This document shows, piece after piece, positions 1 to 9,340 of a DNA stretch of 49,172 bases. The translations under genes were made by a program, and so were the position numbers. The stretch is from Paenibacillus sp. yr247 (GTDB lineage: Bacteria > Bacillota > Bacilli > Paenibacillales > NBRC-103111). The notes beneath the pieces were generated by a model. The model did not search any database, was not told the DNA's origin, and saw nothing but the letters and a program-made list of their open reading frames with translations. The stretch lies in contig NZ_FNIF01000030.1 of NCBI RefSeq assembly GCF_900103825.1, positions 1 to 49,172 of the forward strand, read 5' to 3'. Every line of letters begins with the position of its first letter. Position 1 is the first letter of the stretch.

Positions 1-2
1 AT

Positions 3-422
3 AGTGGAGCGAACGTGACGATAAACGGAATAAATGCGTCTGTAACTTTTATGAATAGTACAAGTTTGAAAGTTACAGTACCGAGCAGCCCGACAATAGG
101 AGTCGTACCTCTTATTGTTACGTTATCGAACGGACAGTCAGCATCGACAACCTTTACTTATGATAATGGACCGGTCCTTCCGGCGCCAAAGATCACAAGT
201 ATGTCGCTGATTACTGGTCCTGTCGGTTCTCTTGTCTATGTTAATGGTTTAAACTTTGCTAGTACTTCGAAGGTGTATTTTGGTGGAGTTCAAGCTACAA
301 GCGTATATATGAACTCGAACAGTTTAAAGGTTACTGTTCCAAGCGGCTCCGGTGTCGTTAACGTCACTGTTGTCAACGCTGATGGACAAACAAGTAATGC
401 TGTCTCATTTACGATTAATTAA
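3..422 (+). CDS. IPT/TIG-domain surface protein, C-terminal fragment (5' end outside window)
   Basis: The reading frame is open from base 3, so this is the C-terminal end of a longer gene; a GTG at 15 is only an internal codon. The visible 139 or so residues hold the end of one immunoglobulin-like IPT/TIG repeat and one full repeat beginning near PKITSMSLITGPVGS. Both share the pattern V.ING..A.V.FMNS.SLKVTVP. The repeats are rich in Ser, Thr, Val and Asn, as is usual for secreted or wall-associated proteins. The protein ends straight after the last strand (AVSFTIN), with no sorting signal or S-layer domain at this end; an anchor, if any, lies upstream. A hairpin starts 9 bases after the stop. 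Domain class is well supported; ligand and role are unknown. Confidence 0.75.
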   Translation, partial: SGANVTINGINASVTFMNSTSLKVTVPSSPTIGVVPLIVTLSNGQSASTTFTYDNGPVLPAPKITSMSLITGPVGSLVYVNGLNFASTSKVYFGGVQATSVYMNSNSLKVTVPSGSGVVNVTVVNADGQTSNAVSFTIN

Positions 423-430
423 AAAAACAA

Positions 431-479
431 AAAAGAGGGTGTCCCAACAGCCATGAATTTGGCGGGGCACCCTCTTTTT
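431..479 (+). terminator. Hairpin after the IPT/TIG gene, within the left end of the IS
   Basis: GAGGGTGTCCC (435-445) pairs with GGGGCACCCTC (464-474), with one G-U pair, and is followed by a T run. It can act as the terminator of the IPT/TIG gene. Its left arm is also the left terminal inverted repeat of the IS1182-type element, so the insertion may have supplied or replaced the terminator. Confidence 0.65.
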
Positions 480-558
480 ACAATTTTGTAAAACAAAAAG
501 AAACCGTTCCTTGGTAAAATGGAAGTGCGACCCACCATTTAAAAAGGAGACGGTTTCT

Positions 559-2052
559 TTGTACATTCAATATACCATGGATCAACTTACGTTGCCAATG
601 GATCTGGAAGAAGATATTCCTCAAAATCACCTTGTTCGCATTGTGAACACCGCCGTGAATCGGCTGGACAATTCAGTCTTTGACGCCGCTTACCCCGGTG
701 GTGGACGAGATAGCTATCACCCCAAAATGCTGACCAAAGTCATCATTTACGCCTACACCCAGCGCATCTACTCTTCTCGCCAGATTGCCAAGGCCGTCCG
801 TGAGAATATCATGTTCATGTGGATTGCTGGCAGACAACGCCCGGACTTCCGTACCATTAACCGGTTTCGTTCCGAGCGGATGAAAGCTGTGTTAGAGACT
901 GTCTTTACCGCGGTTCTTCAATTTCTGGCTGAGGAGAACTACGTGCAGCTTGAGCATTACTTTGTCGACGGCACCAAGATCGAGGCGAATGCCAATCGGT
1001 ATACGTTTATTTCGGGTAAAGCCGTTGTAAAACATAAAGCAAAGCTTCAGGAGAAAGTGCAGACCTTGTTTGCTACTATTGAAGAGGCCGAAAAACACGA
1101 AGAAGGGGCCAATGGCCGACAGGATCTCAGAGAGCTGGAAGAATCGTCGAAAATCACAAGCGAAAAACTGGAGAACGCCGTCAAACAATTAGAAGAAAAG
1201 CTACTTGAAAAACCAAAGGACAAGCCACTGAAGAAAGCCGTGCGTATGCTCCGAAAGGACTTGCTCCCGCGCCTTCAAAAGTATGAAGCGCATGAAGGGA
1301 TTTTAGGCAACCGGAACAGTTGGTCAGCTTAAGCCGGGTTACAACGTGCAGATCGGTACCGAAAATCAATTTATCCTTGGGTACAGTGTGCATCAAAGAC
1401 CGACAGATACGCGTTGTCTCATCCCTCATTTAGAAAAAGTGAAGTCGCAACTGGGAAAAATGCCGGGCACAGTCATCGCCGACGCGGGATACGGTGGCGA
1501 AGAGAACTATGACTTTTTAGAGCAAAACGAAGCCATCGCCATTGTCAAATACAGCACCTACCACCGTGAGAAAAGCAAAGTGTGGCAAACGGATATTAGT
1601 AAAATCGACAACTGGACCTACAACGAAGAACAAGATACATGGACATGTGCAGCCGGACAAAACCTGGTTTTCCGTAGAGAGAGCAAGGAGAAAACAGAAA
1701 GTGGCTACGAAATTCAGCATCGTCATTACCGGAGTACAAGTTGTGAAGGATGTCCGCTCAAAGCCAAGTGTACGAAGGCTGAAGGAAATCGCGAGATTAA
1801 AGTGAGCATGAAGTATTTGAGATTAAAGAACCAGGCACGTGAAAAACTCCGTAGCGAGGAAGGCTATGCGCTAGCGGTTCGACGTATGATTGAACAGATC
1901 TGAAAAACAACCGTGGATTTAGAAGGGTTCTGCTTCGTGGCTTACCCAAAGTAAGTCTTGAGGTCGGGTGGCTTTCCCTTGCCCACAATCTGCTCAAGAA
2001 AGCAGCCGTAGATGCCAAAAACAAAGGAGCTAAGCGCGCACAAGCCGCTTAG
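559..2052 (+). pseudogene. IS1182-family transposase, frameshifted and internally deleted
   Basis: Three pieces in different frames make up one DDE transposase. Piece 1 runs from a TTG at 559 (AGGAG 9 bases upstream) to about 1332 and holds the N-terminal domain (SYHPKMLTKVIIYAYTQ, FRTINRFRSERM) and the first catalytic Asp in FVDGTKIEANANRY. Piece 2 (from about 1328 to 1903) starts in GQLKPGYNVQIGTENQF and contains ADAGYGGEENYDFLE and the Cys cluster CEGCPLKAKC. Piece 3 (1903-2052) encodes NNRGFRRVLLRGLPKVSLE and the C terminus. At about 1318 the family's usual SKTDxDATFMR segment is missing, so roughly 20 codons are deleted along with the frame change; the second break is near 1901. No intact product is possible. 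The stop codon lies within the 3' hairpin. Confidence 0.85.
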
Positions 2053-2061
2053 CTCCTTTTT
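2025..2061 (+). terminator. Rho-independent terminator at the end of the transposase
   Basis: AGGAGCTAAGCG (2025-2036) pairs perfectly with CGCTTAGCTCCT (2046-2057) around a 9-base loop and is followed by T residues. The transposase stop codon (2050-2052) is inside the right arm, a compact arrangement expected for an IS. Confidence 0.8.
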
Positions 2062-2143
2062 CATTCAATTATTTACCTTTTCTAACTATTGAATTTGTCC
2101 CGATCACTATTAGTAGTTACTTTTGAGACAGCCTCTTTGCTTT

Positions 2144-4057
2144 TTACAGAAAGATACACTGTGAAATAACAGGAAATTTCTTCATGTAAAAAGACTTGAA
2201 GTTTCGATAAGCTTCTGGGCTAGCATGCTCCTTGAAAAGCCCAATGATGTTATAGGAAGCTTCCATTTTAAATGATGCTTCAAGAAATGGAAAAGCTTCG
2301 ACTGTATTTGCGCAATTGATATACCAGACCCCGACATTCTTAAGACCATTCGCATGAAGCAAGTTGTTTTCAAGGAGAACACTGTACAGATCAAGTGCCT
2401 GTTCATGAAGTCCACGAGTGTAAAACCAGTCAGCCATATTATTCAGAACGATTTCACTTGCCATATTTTGCATAAGGGACAAATAGATCTCTGTATATCC
2501 GTAACGCCAAAGCAGTTGCAATGTTTGCGTTAACTTATTCTCTTGGTTCGTTAGGACTTCGTTGTTCCAAGTTTTATTATTGATGGCTAACAAGGCTCCC
2601 TGCACGAGGGCGGCGCAAGCAGCGGTGTCTCCCGTGGCAGAATCAGCAATTGAGATTTCTTGATGAACAATGGCAGCGGCCATAGCAAGCGAATCTTCTA
2701 ACGAAGCCGGTTGAAGAGAAGAAGAAGTCGACCTAGACCAATTTCGAAGCAGCAAATTTTGCCGCACGGTATCAGCATCATCCAGACGGAGGTCGAGCTG
2801 CTGCACTTCAGCAGCATACTTAGAAGCAAGTTCAATACTCCCGATTTTTAGGGCCATTTTATGTAATAACATTTTATTCATAGGTTGGTGAAGAGGATAA
2901 AGTTGTTCGATAATACTTGCTACTTGATCATACGATTCAGATTGAAGAAGAGCATCCATTAATAGCTGAAGTACAGTGTAATTTTTGGGTTGAACTTGCA
3001 GTGTTTTCACCCAGTGATGAATTGCGCCCGTAATATCGCCTTTTCTACGCTTTATCTCAGCAATGGATTGATGGGGGACAATTTTTCCATATAATGGTTT
3101 TATAACCCAATAAGGCGAACCTTTCTTTTCAGCTTCCTCTGCAATTTGAATACATTGTTGAAATACATTCTCAGCGGCGTTCCAGAGCCCGAGAGTTTCC
3201 AATAGTATACCTTCCATACATAGGAAATCTGTCCGGTCAGGTAGTAGTTTAATACCATTTCGAATATTTACATGTGCGTTCGAATAATTACCCTTCTTCA
3301 TTTCAAGTAAGGCAAGACTTTCGAGCAGATAAAAATACCACGTATCCGACGGGCTGCTTCGTTCCAAGGACCTTCGGTAAACCTTCAGTGCTTCATCCTC
3401 ACGGTTGACACCTACATATTCATTACCAAGTACGAAACAAAAGTAAGGATTGTAACGCTTTTCACCTACGTTCATTTTCTCCAAGATCGACAAATTGCGC
3501 TCCGATTTGTTTTTTTCCTGAACGACCTGTACCGTGTAGCCAGTATGGAAAATCACGAACGGATAAGGTGTGAAAGAAGGTGTACCAAAGTCGGACGTTA
3601 ATTGTTCGTGAATAGGTTCGCTATATCGAATGGATTTACCATTGAGGAACAAGCGCGCTCCCATTGATTCGGTTACATTTGCTTCGTCGTTTCCGCTACC
3701 GCCAAAATTCATGATGTTCAGCACAAAACCGCAAGGCCTATCACTCTTATATTCCAGCAAATATTTTCTAAGTTTATCATGATCAGCGGGCTGAATATAC
3801 TCATCTGCATCGAGAATTAATATCCAACGTCCCGAGGCATGGCGAATCGATTCGTTACGTGCAGCTGAGAAATCGTTCATCCATGAAAAATCATATATTT
3901 TGTCCGTATGACGAGCTGCAATCGCTTTGGTTTGATCTGTCGACCCCGTGTCAACAATAATAATTTCGTCGACAAGGGTTTTGACGCTTAGAAGGCATCG
4001 TTCAAGTACTTTTTCTTCATTTTTAACGATCATGCAAAGAGAAAGAAGGGGTTTCAT
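2144..4057 (-). CDS. Family 2 glycosyltransferase with TPR repeats
   Basis: The protein has 637 residues. The N-terminal ~230 residues are a GT-A glycosyltransferase domain: LSLCMIVKNEE at the start, VDTGSTDQT, and the nucleotide-sugar/metal motif LILDADEY. The remainder is helical, with degenerate TPR-like repeats (VYRRSLERSSPSDTWYFYLLES, ALDLYSVLLENNLLHANGL). This architecture is common in Bacillales proteins that glycosylate surface or flagellar proteins, but acceptor and sugar are not visible. The ATG at 4057 follows GGAGG. It lies about 90 bases downstream of the methyltransferase gene on the same strand, so the two are probably cotranscribed. The stop codon is only a few bases from the IS right end, so the native C terminus may have been trimmed by the insertion. 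Confidence 0.8.
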   Translation of the reverse strand: MKPLLSLCMIVKNEEKVLERCLLSVKTLVDEIIIVDTGSTDQTKAIAARHTDKIYDFSWMNDFSAARNESIRHASGRWILILDADEYIQPADHDKLRKYLLEYKSDRPCGFVLNIMNFGGSGNDEANVTESMGARLFLNGKSIRYSEPIHEQLTSDFGTPSFTPYPFVIFHTGYTVQVVQEKNKSERNLSILEKMNVGEKRYNPYFCFVLGNEYVGVNREDEALKVYRRSLERSSPSDTWYFYLLESLALLEMKKGNYSNAHVNIRNGIKLLPDRTDFLCMEGILLETLGLWNAAENVFQQCIQIAEEAEKKGSPYWVIKPLYGKIVPHQSIAEIKRRKGDITGAIHHWVKTLQVQPKNYTVLQLLMDALLQSESYDQVASIIEQLYPLHQPMNKMLLHKMALKIGSIELASKYAAEVQQLDLRLDDADTVRQNLLLRNWSRSTSSSLQPASLEDSLAMAAAIVHQEISIADSATGDTAACAALVQGALLAINNKTWNNEVLTNQENKLTQTLQLLWRYGYTEIYLSLMQNMASEIVLNNMADWFYTRGLHEQALDLYSVLLENNLLHANGLKNVGVWYINCANTVEAFPFLEASFKMEASYNIIGLFKEHASPEAYRNFKSFYMKKFPVISQCIFL

Positions 4058-4147
4058 TGATTTCCTCCAAGGAGTTGAAGAATAGTCAGGTATTTTAAAG
4101 CAAATATTAGTTTAAATCGGTTTAATTAAGAATAATGAACTGTTTGT

Positions 4148-5173
4148 TTATTTTTTAATAGCGGTTACCTCCATAGACCCGTTATAGTGGCCCGAAACAT
4201 TGTAATCCACTACCTCGAAGCCCAAAATATCCAACCATTTTTTGAGAGAACGGAAGGAAAAGTAATTTATATGTTCAACAATTCTCCACATAGGGTCAGT
4301 ATCTTTTTTTACCATGGAGAACGCACTTTCGAAATTGGGTGTGGAAATCCAAAGGACACCTTTGTCATTAAGAAGCGAATGTGCTTTACGTAAAGCTCGA
4401 ATAGGATCAAACATGTGCTCTATGACATCGCCCATAATTAACACGTCGAATCTTTCCGCGGTTTCGAATTCAAGGAAATCTACCGTGTAGACTGGAATAT
4501 CAAGCATATTGGAAACTGCTTTTGCATAAGGAGGTCGTATATCTAATCCTGTAACGTTGAACAAGAATTCCTTTGCGACCGCTGACAATTCACCTGCACC
4601 TACACCAACCTCAAGTAAACGGTCTCCAGGAGCTATAAAGGTGAGCTGCCCTATCATTCGACTGATGGTTGGGAAGAATGTTGTTTTTGGACTTAAGTTG
4701 AATTCAAAAGCACTATTGGTGAGTAGTTCGCCTAAGTTTACTGGATAGTTAAATGCGAATAGGTGATGACATGAATCACAGCACATCCAGAGACGGATAG
4801 GGTGAAAACCTGGGATAAAATCAATTGAAGTCGTAGTATTGTAAGTGGCGTATGGATGGCCTTTTTCTCCACACAGAGGACAATTTTCAATATGATTTTC
4901 TTGTGGTTCTGTGTAGTTGTATGTGTAAACAGGATGATCTTCTTTTACAAGTATTTGACTTAGCCGAGGATTGTTTTCAAAAGCTGTTCGAAAGTATTGA
5001 AAGGAAGAGATAGGGTCTCGAAGTCGGTTATATATCTCTCCTATCCGATAGCAAGATATTGCTGAGAGTTGCTGATTATTATCTATAATTTCCAGATATA
5101 TGATCAATGCTTGCTCATCTCTAGTTCTTAGTAATCCTTCAGCCTCTTTAAACAAGGAAACCCAATCTGTCAT
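4148..5173 (-). CDS. Class I SAM-dependent methyltransferase with N-terminal TPR and zinc-ribbon segment
   Basis: The protein has 341 residues. Residues ~1-85 look like a TPR-type helical segment. Two Cys pairs follow (CPLCGEKGHP, then CCDSCHHLF), forming a probable zinc ribbon. The methyltransferase core follows, with motif I LLEVGVGAGELSAVA, the acidic loop GLDIRPP and the motif MGDVIEHMFDP, as in Methyltransf_23 enzymes that act on sugars or small molecules. The ATG at 5173 follows AAGGAG. It is upstream of the TPR glycosyltransferase on the same strand, suggesting methylation of a sugar or surface glycan made by the pair. Fold confident; substrate unknown. Confidence 0.78.
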   Translation of the reverse strand: MTDWVSLFKEAEGLLRTRDEQALIIYLEIIDNNQQLSAISCYRIGEIYNRLRDPISSFQYFRTAFENNPRLSQILVKEDHPVYTYNYTEPQENHIENCPLCGEKGHPYATYNTTTSIDFIPGFHPIRLWMCCDSCHHLFAFNYPVNLGELLTNSAFEFNLSPKTTFFPTISRMIGQLTFIAPGDRLLEVGVGAGELSAVAKEFLFNVTGLDIRPPYAKAVSNMLDIPVYTVDFLEFETAERFDVLIMGDVIEHMFDPIRALRKAHSLLNDKGVLWISTPNFESAFSMVKKDTDPMWRIVEHINYFSFRSLKKWLDILGFEVVDYNVSGHYNGSMEVTAIKK

Positions 5174-5372
5174 CGTATTCTCCTTTAGTATGCCGTTTCT
5201 CTTACGTTGTGATGGACAATTCCTATACTACAAGTATTTATATAATATCGGCAAACATGATAGTCAACATGATAGCTTAATATAATACCATTTAATACAT
5301 CTTTTAAAGAATCTGTGTCCTGCTCATAGAGTTAATTGAGGTCATTTACAAAACAGAGTTGCAAATCCAACC

Positions 5373-5467
5373 TGTGGATAATGTGCACAACTCTGTGCAT
5401 AACTTTGTGAATAAGTTGTAAAGAAGTTTGATACGACAAGATTTTACAAATTTCGCAGTTATCCACG
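5373..5467. promoter_or_regulatory. Cluster of DnaA-box-like sites
   Basis: This lies in the 415-base gap between the methyltransferase and the cold-shock gene. Matches to TTATNCACA on the minus strand occur at 5373-5381 (TGTGGATAA, the perfect box), 5394-5402 (TGTGCATAA) and 5406-5414 (TGTGAATAA). A degenerate TGTGCACAA lies at 5382-5390, and a plus-strand TTATCCACG at 5459-5467. Three full matches in 42 bases is well above chance expectation. The rest of the gap holds the cold-shock promoter and no coding sequence that I can support. Confidence 0.6.
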
Positions 5468-5519
5468 GCTTGTATATACGTGAATTTTCAAAATATTTCA
5501 TCTAATGGTAAGTTAGAAA

Positions 5520-5549
5520 TTGACAGGTCAAGCTAGCTGGTGATATAGT
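5520..5549 (+). promoter_or_regulatory. SigA-type promoter of the cold-shock gene
   Basis: A perfect -35 TTGACA (5520-5525) is followed by an 18-base spacer and a -10 TATAGT (5544-5549). It would give a 5' leader of roughly 40 bases before the ATG at 5598. Confidence 0.6.
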
Positions 5550-5597
5550 CAAAAAGTAAGGGCTTACATTTTTTAAAACGAAGGGAATGTGTACGTT

Positions 5598-5795
5598 ATG
5601 CAAGGTAAAGTGAAATGGTTTAACGCAGAAAAAGGTTATGGTTTCATTGAGCGTGAAGATGGTGGGGATGTATTCGTGCATTTCTCAGCGATTCAATCAG
5701 AGGGATTCAAAACGTTGGACGAAGGTCAAGCTGTCGAGTTTGACATTGTGGAAGGCGCGCGCGGACCACAAGCAGCTAACGTAAGCAGACTATAA
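5598..5795 (+). CDS. cspB: Cold-shock protein (CspA/CspB family)
   Basis: This is a 65-residue single cold-shock domain, which binds single-stranded RNA and DNA and acts as an RNA chaperone. Both nucleic-acid-binding motifs are present: RNP1 as KGYGFIERE and RNP2 as DVFVHFSAI, after the usual [13 protein letters not shown] start. A GTG at 5589 is in frame but too close to the AAGGGA ribosome site; the ATG at 5598 gives the standard family start. A strong hairpin terminator follows, so it is a single-gene unit. The symbol is by family; which paralogue it corresponds to cannot be decided. Confidence 0.93.
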   Translation: MQGKVKWFNAEKGYGFIEREDGGDVFVHFSAIQSEGFKTLDEGQAVEFDIVEGARGPQAANVSRL

Positions 5796-5838
5796 CCATC
5801 CGGCACGGCCAGTGCCGCTTGAATACACCTACGAACTA

Positions 5839-5870
5839 GCACCCTGGGAATCGTCCTGGGGTGCTTTTTT
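5839..5870 (+). terminator. Terminator of the cold-shock gene
   Basis: GCACCCTGGGA (5839-5849) pairs with TCCTGGGGTGC (5854-5864), with two G-U pairs, and is followed by six T residues. Confidence 0.8.
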
Positions 5871-5894
5871 GCATAATAGTAAGCACTTGAATTT

Positions 5895-5931
5895 AAAGGA
5901 ATTATGAAGACGGGGTGGAATGTAGTATAAT
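5895..5931 (+). promoter_or_regulatory. hpf promoter region with SigH-like and SigA-like elements
   Basis: AAAGGAATT (5895-5903) followed 14 bases later by GAAT (5918-5921) resembles a SigH promoter (RnAGGAwww, N11-12, RnGAAT), apart from a T at the R position. A perfect TATAAT (5926-5931) overlaps it and could serve SigA, but has no good -35. In B. subtilis the homologous gene is stress and stationary-phase controlled, including by SigH, which fits. Confidence 0.45.
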
Positions 5932-5957
5932 GTAAGCAGGAAGGGAGATGTTTAACT

Positions 5958-6506
5958 ATGATGATTAGCATTCGCGGAGAACACCTTGAAGTAACTGAAG
6001 CCCTCAGGGACTATGTCGACAAGAAATTGAACAGACTAGAAAGGTATTTTGAAGCTCCCCTTACATCTGATGTACAAGTAAAGCTAAGTGTGATTAAAGG
6101 TTTGCAAACCATTGAGGTAGGCATTCCCCTAACAGGCGTGCTGCTGCGAGCCGAAGAACGCAACACGGATATGTACGCATCAATTGATTTGGTCGTGGAC
6201 AAGTTGGAACGCCAGATTCGTAAGCACAAAACGAGGACGAATCGAAAAATTCGCCAAGATGGCGGCAAGCGTGATTTATTTAAGGTTGAAACGTCACCTG
6301 TCACTTATTTGGATGAGGAAGAAGACTTCGAACTAGTCCGCAACAAACGCTTCGATTTGAAGCCGATGGATGTGGAAGAGGCGATTCTGCAGATGAATTT
6401 GGTCGGCCATAGTTTCTTTGTTTTCTCAAATATGGAAACCGATACAGTAAACGTAGTCTACAAACGTAACGACGGCAAGTATGGTCTAATCGAACCGGCT
6501 ATTTAG
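5958..6506 (+). CDS. hpf: Ribosome hibernation promoting factor, long form
   Basis: The protein has 182 residues. The N-terminal domain (residues ~1-100, ISIRGEHLEVTEALRDYVDKKL...) is the YfiA/HPF ribosome-binding fold. A linker leads to the C-terminal dimerisation domain (~120-182, VRNKRFDLKPMDVEEAILQMNLVGHSFFVF), which defines the long form that pairs ribosomes into 100S dimers. Long HPF is the usual form in Firmicutes. The start is ATGATG at 5958, with GGAAGGGAG upstream. It precedes secA as in Bacillus, but a hairpin separates the two. Confidence 0.95.
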   Translation: MMISIRGEHLEVTEALRDYVDKKLNRLERYFEAPLTSDVQVKLSVIKGLQTIEVGIPLTGVLLRAEERNTDMYASIDLVVDKLERQIRKHKTRTNRKIRQDGGKRDLFKVETSPVTYLDEEEDFELVRNKRFDLKPMDVEEAILQMNLVGHSFFVFSNMETDTVNVVYKRNDGKYGLIEPAI

Positions 6507-6550
6507 AAAATAATGGAGCCAACTTAGACATCCCTATAATGAAAAAAATG

Positions 6551-6584
6551 AGCTTGATTCGATTCTTTCGAATTAAGCTTTTTC
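6551..6584 (+). terminator. Terminator between hpf and secA
   Basis: AGCTTGATTCGA (6551-6562) pairs with TCGAATTAAGCT (6568-6579), with one G-U pair, and a T run follows. It ends the hpf transcript, so secA should have its own promoter in the ~170 bases that follow. Confidence 0.75.
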
Positions 6585-6756
6585 TCATGCATGCAATCGG
6601 GACATCCATACAAATACTAAAGAAATAAGTAAAAATGTGATCCTTTTTTAAAGGTGTTTACAATTTATTAGCATGTAAAAAAGAGCGTTTGTTGCGGCAG
6701 GGCCGTCAAAAGTGGTACAATTTAAGGATACGAATGCAATGGAAAGGGGTTCACCG

Positions 6757-9276
6757 ATGTTAGGACTAGTGAAGAAAATTTTTGGTGATTCCAATGAACG
6801 GGAAATTAAACGGATGCTGAAGGCCGTTGATTACATTAACGAGCTTGAAGCGGGCATTAAGCCGCTATCCGATGAAGAGTTAAAAGGCAAGACGGTTGAG
6901 TTCAGAAACCGCTTAGAAAAAGGCGAGGAACTGGATGATTTACTGCCTGAAGCTTTTGCTGTCGTTAGAGAAGCAGCTACACGTGTGTTGGGTAAACGCC
7001 ATTATGATGTTCAACTTATTGGGGGTATGGTGCTGCACGAAGGCCGTATCGCTGAGATGAGAACAGGGGAAGGGAAAACGCTCGTTGGAACACTTCCTGT
7101 ATATTTGAATGCCTTGCTTGGCAAGGGTGTACACGTGGTTACGGTCAATGACTATTTGGCACAGCGTGATAGCGCCGAAATGGGTCAGATCTATGAATTC
7201 CTCGGCTTGACGGTTGGGGTTAATCTGAATGACTTGTCTCATGAGGAAAAACAAGCGGCTTACGCTTGCGATATAACGTATGGAACGAATAATGAATATG
7301 GTTTCGACTATCTGCGTGATAACATGGTGCTCTACAAAGAGCAGATGGTTCAGCGTCCGCTGTATTTTGCGGTCATTGATGAAGTTGACTCCATTTTGGT
7401 GGATGAGGCGAGAACGCCGTTAATTATTTCGGGACAAGCTGCCAAGTCTACGGACCTGTACTACGCAGCTGACCGTTTTGTGGCAAAGTTGAAAGAAGAA
7501 GAAGACTATACGATTGATATTAAAGTGCGTTCCGTAGCTCTCACTGAAGAAGGTGTGGCTAAGGCAGAGCGTGCATTCGGTATTGAGAACTTATTCGATC
7601 ATCAGAATGTGAGTATTAACCATCACGTGACACAAGCGCTTAAAGCTCGTTTCATCATGAAACGCGATGTGGATTACGTTGTACAAGATGATGAAGTCAT
7701 GATTGTTGATGAATTTACGGGCCGTATTATGACAGGCCGTCGCTATAGTGATGGGCTGCACCAAGCCATTGAGGCCAAAGAGCAGCTGCAAGTTCAAAAT
7801 GAGAGCATGACGCTGGCGACGATTACATTCCAGAACTATTTCCGGATGTACCGCAAACTGGCGGGTATGACAGGAACAGCGAAGACGGAAGAGGAAGAGC
7901 TCAAGAAAATTTATGGTCTTGAAGTTATCATTGTTCCGACGAACCGTCCGATGATTCGTAAGGATATGCCGGATGTGGTGTATAAGTCAGAGAACGGTAA
8001 GTTCAGAGCAGTTGTAGAGCAAATCGTTGAGCGTCATAAGCTGAACCAACCTGTGCTAGTAGGTACAGTGTCTATTGAGAACTCTGAACGACTATCGGAG
8101 ATGCTCAAAAAGAAAGGTGTTCAGCACAAAGTACTCAATGCGAAGTATCATGCGGAAGAAGCCGAAATCGTAGCACGCGCGGGTCAACCGGGCTCTGTGA
8201 CGATTGCAACGAATATGGCAGGTCGCGGTACGGACATTGTGCTCGGTGAAGGCGTACATGAAGCAGGCGGACTGCATATTATAGGTACAGAACGTCATGA
8301 AAGCAGACGGATCGATAATCAGCTGCGTGGACGCGCAGGACGTCAAGGTGACCCTGGTTCTTCGCAGTTCTATCTCTCACTCGAAGATGAATTGATGAAA
8401 CGTTTCGGTGCGGAAAATATCATGGCGATGATGGACCGCCTCGGGATGGAAGAAGATCAACCAATCGAGAGCAAATTGATTTCGCGAGCGGTTGAGTCGG
8501 CCCAAAAACGCGTAGAGGGTAATAACTTCGACGTGCGTAAAGTCGTTCTTCAGTATGATGATGTCATGAACCAACAGCGTGGAATTATTTATAAACAACG
8601 TCGTGAGCTGCTGGAGTCCGATAACATTCGTGAAGTGATCGAAGGTATGATTACCTCCGTTATTGAGCGTGTGGTGAAGGCACATTGTCCGGAAGAACAA
8701 ATTCCGGAGGAGTGGGAGCTTCATGAAGTAGCTAATTTCGTAAACAACAACCTGTTGAATGAAGAGACTCAAATTACGGATCAAGACATCTGGGGCAAAG
8801 AACAAGCAGAGATTATTGAATTCATTCAAGCTCTCGTAAGCAAGCGTTATGATGAGCGTGAGGAAGAGATTGGCGCAGAATTCATGCGCGAATTCGAGAA
8901 AGTTGTTGCTCTTCGTGCGGTAGACAGCAAATGGATGGATCACATCGATGCGATGGACCAGCTGCGCCAAGGTATCCACCTTCGTGCTTACGGTGGCACG
9001 GATCCACTTCGTGAATACCAATTTGAAGGCTTTGAGATGTTCCAAGAGATGATTGATAGTATTCGCGAAGAAGTCGCGATGTATATCATGAAAGCCAACG
9101 TTCAAAGCAACCTGGAGCGTCAAGCAGTAGCTGAGGGTCAAGCGGTTGATACGAAGAACGAAGCTGGCGGGAATAAACCGCTCGTGCGCGGCGATGAGCA
9201 GCGTATTGGACGCAACGACCCATGTCCATGCGGCAGCGGGAAGAAGTTCAAACAGTGCCACGGGCAAGGCAGCTAA
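6757..9276 (+). CDS. secA: Protein translocase ATPase SecA
   Basis: This is the motor ATPase that drives preproteins through SecYEG. The product has 839 residues from the ATG at 6757 ([11 protein letters not shown]), chosen because AAGGGG lies just upstream; an in-frame GTG at 6712 would add 15 atypical residues. Visible motifs include Walker [11 protein letters not shown], the [15 protein letters not shown] motor motif (Walker B region), the NMAGRGTDI and [10 protein letters not shown] helicase motifs, and the C-terminal zinc-binding tail [16 protein letters not shown], which binds SecB-like partners or lipid. Length and motif order are standard. prfB follows 64 bases later, as in Bacillus. 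Confidence 0.98.
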   Translation: MLGLVKKIFGDSNEREIKRMLKAVDYINELEAGIKPLSDEELKGKTVEFRNRLEKGEELDDLLPEAFAVVREAATRVLGKRHYDVQLIGGMVLHEGRIAEMRTGEGKTLVGTLPVYLNALLGKGVHVVTVNDYLAQRDSAEMGQIYEFLGLTVGVNLNDLSHEEKQAAYACDITYGTNNEYGFDYLRDNMVLYKEQMVQRPLYFAVIDEVDSILVDEARTPLIISGQAAKSTDLYYAADRFVAKLKEEEDYTIDIKVRSVALTEEGVAKAERAFGIENLFDHQNVSINHHVTQALKARFIMKRDVDYVVQDDEVMIVDEFTGRIMTGRRYSDGLHQAIEAKEQLQVQNESMTLATITFQNYFRMYRKLAGMTGTAKTEEEELKKIYGLEVIIVPTNRPMIRKDMPDVVYKSENGKFRAVVEQIVERHKLNQPVLVGTVSIENSERLSEMLKKKGVQHKVLNAKYHAEEAEIVARAGQPGSVTIATNMAGRGTDIVLGEGVHEAGGLHIIGTERHESRRIDNQLRGRAGRQGDPGSSQFYLSLEDELMKRFGAENIMAMMDRLGMEEDQPIESKLISRAVESAQKRVEGNNFDVRKVVLQYDDVMNQQRGIIYKQRRELLESDNIREVIEGMITSVIERVVKAHCPEEQIPEEWELHEVANFVNNNLLNEETQITDQDIWGKEQAEIIEFIQALVSKRYDEREEEIGAEFMREFEKVVALRAVDSKWMDHIDAMDQLRQGIHLRAYGGTDPLREYQFEGFEMFQEMIDSIREEVAMYIMKANVQSNLERQAVAEGQAVDTKNEAGGNKPLVRGDEQRIGRNDPCPCGSGKKFKQCHGQGS

Positions 9277-9340
9277 GCTGTATAGCTTGCTAACTGTTAT
9301 CCGGAAGCCTAGGCACAAGAGAATAAAAGAGGTGTAAGAC

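Larger units (their letters stand above)
431..2140 (+). mobile_element. Decayed IS1182-family insertion sequence
   Basis: The left end AAAGAGGGTGTCCCAA (432-447) matches the reverse complement of the right end (about 2123-2138, reading AAAGAGGCTGTCTCAA) in 14 of 16 positions. These are terminal inverted repeats of the GAGGCTGTCTCAA type seen in many IS1182-like elements. Between them lies a broken transposase gene. The right end stops 4-6 bases from the stop codon of the minus-strand glycosyltransferase. The left end starts about 9 bases after the stop of the IPT/TIG gene, so the element sits exactly between two convergent genes. No clear target-site duplication is visible. Exact boundaries are good to a few bases. 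Confidence 0.8.

Noticed and set aside
5373..5467. Chromosomal replication origin
   Set aside because: No dnaA, dnaN or rpmH nearby and no AT-rich unwinding repeats; the box cluster is more likely a secondary DnaA site.
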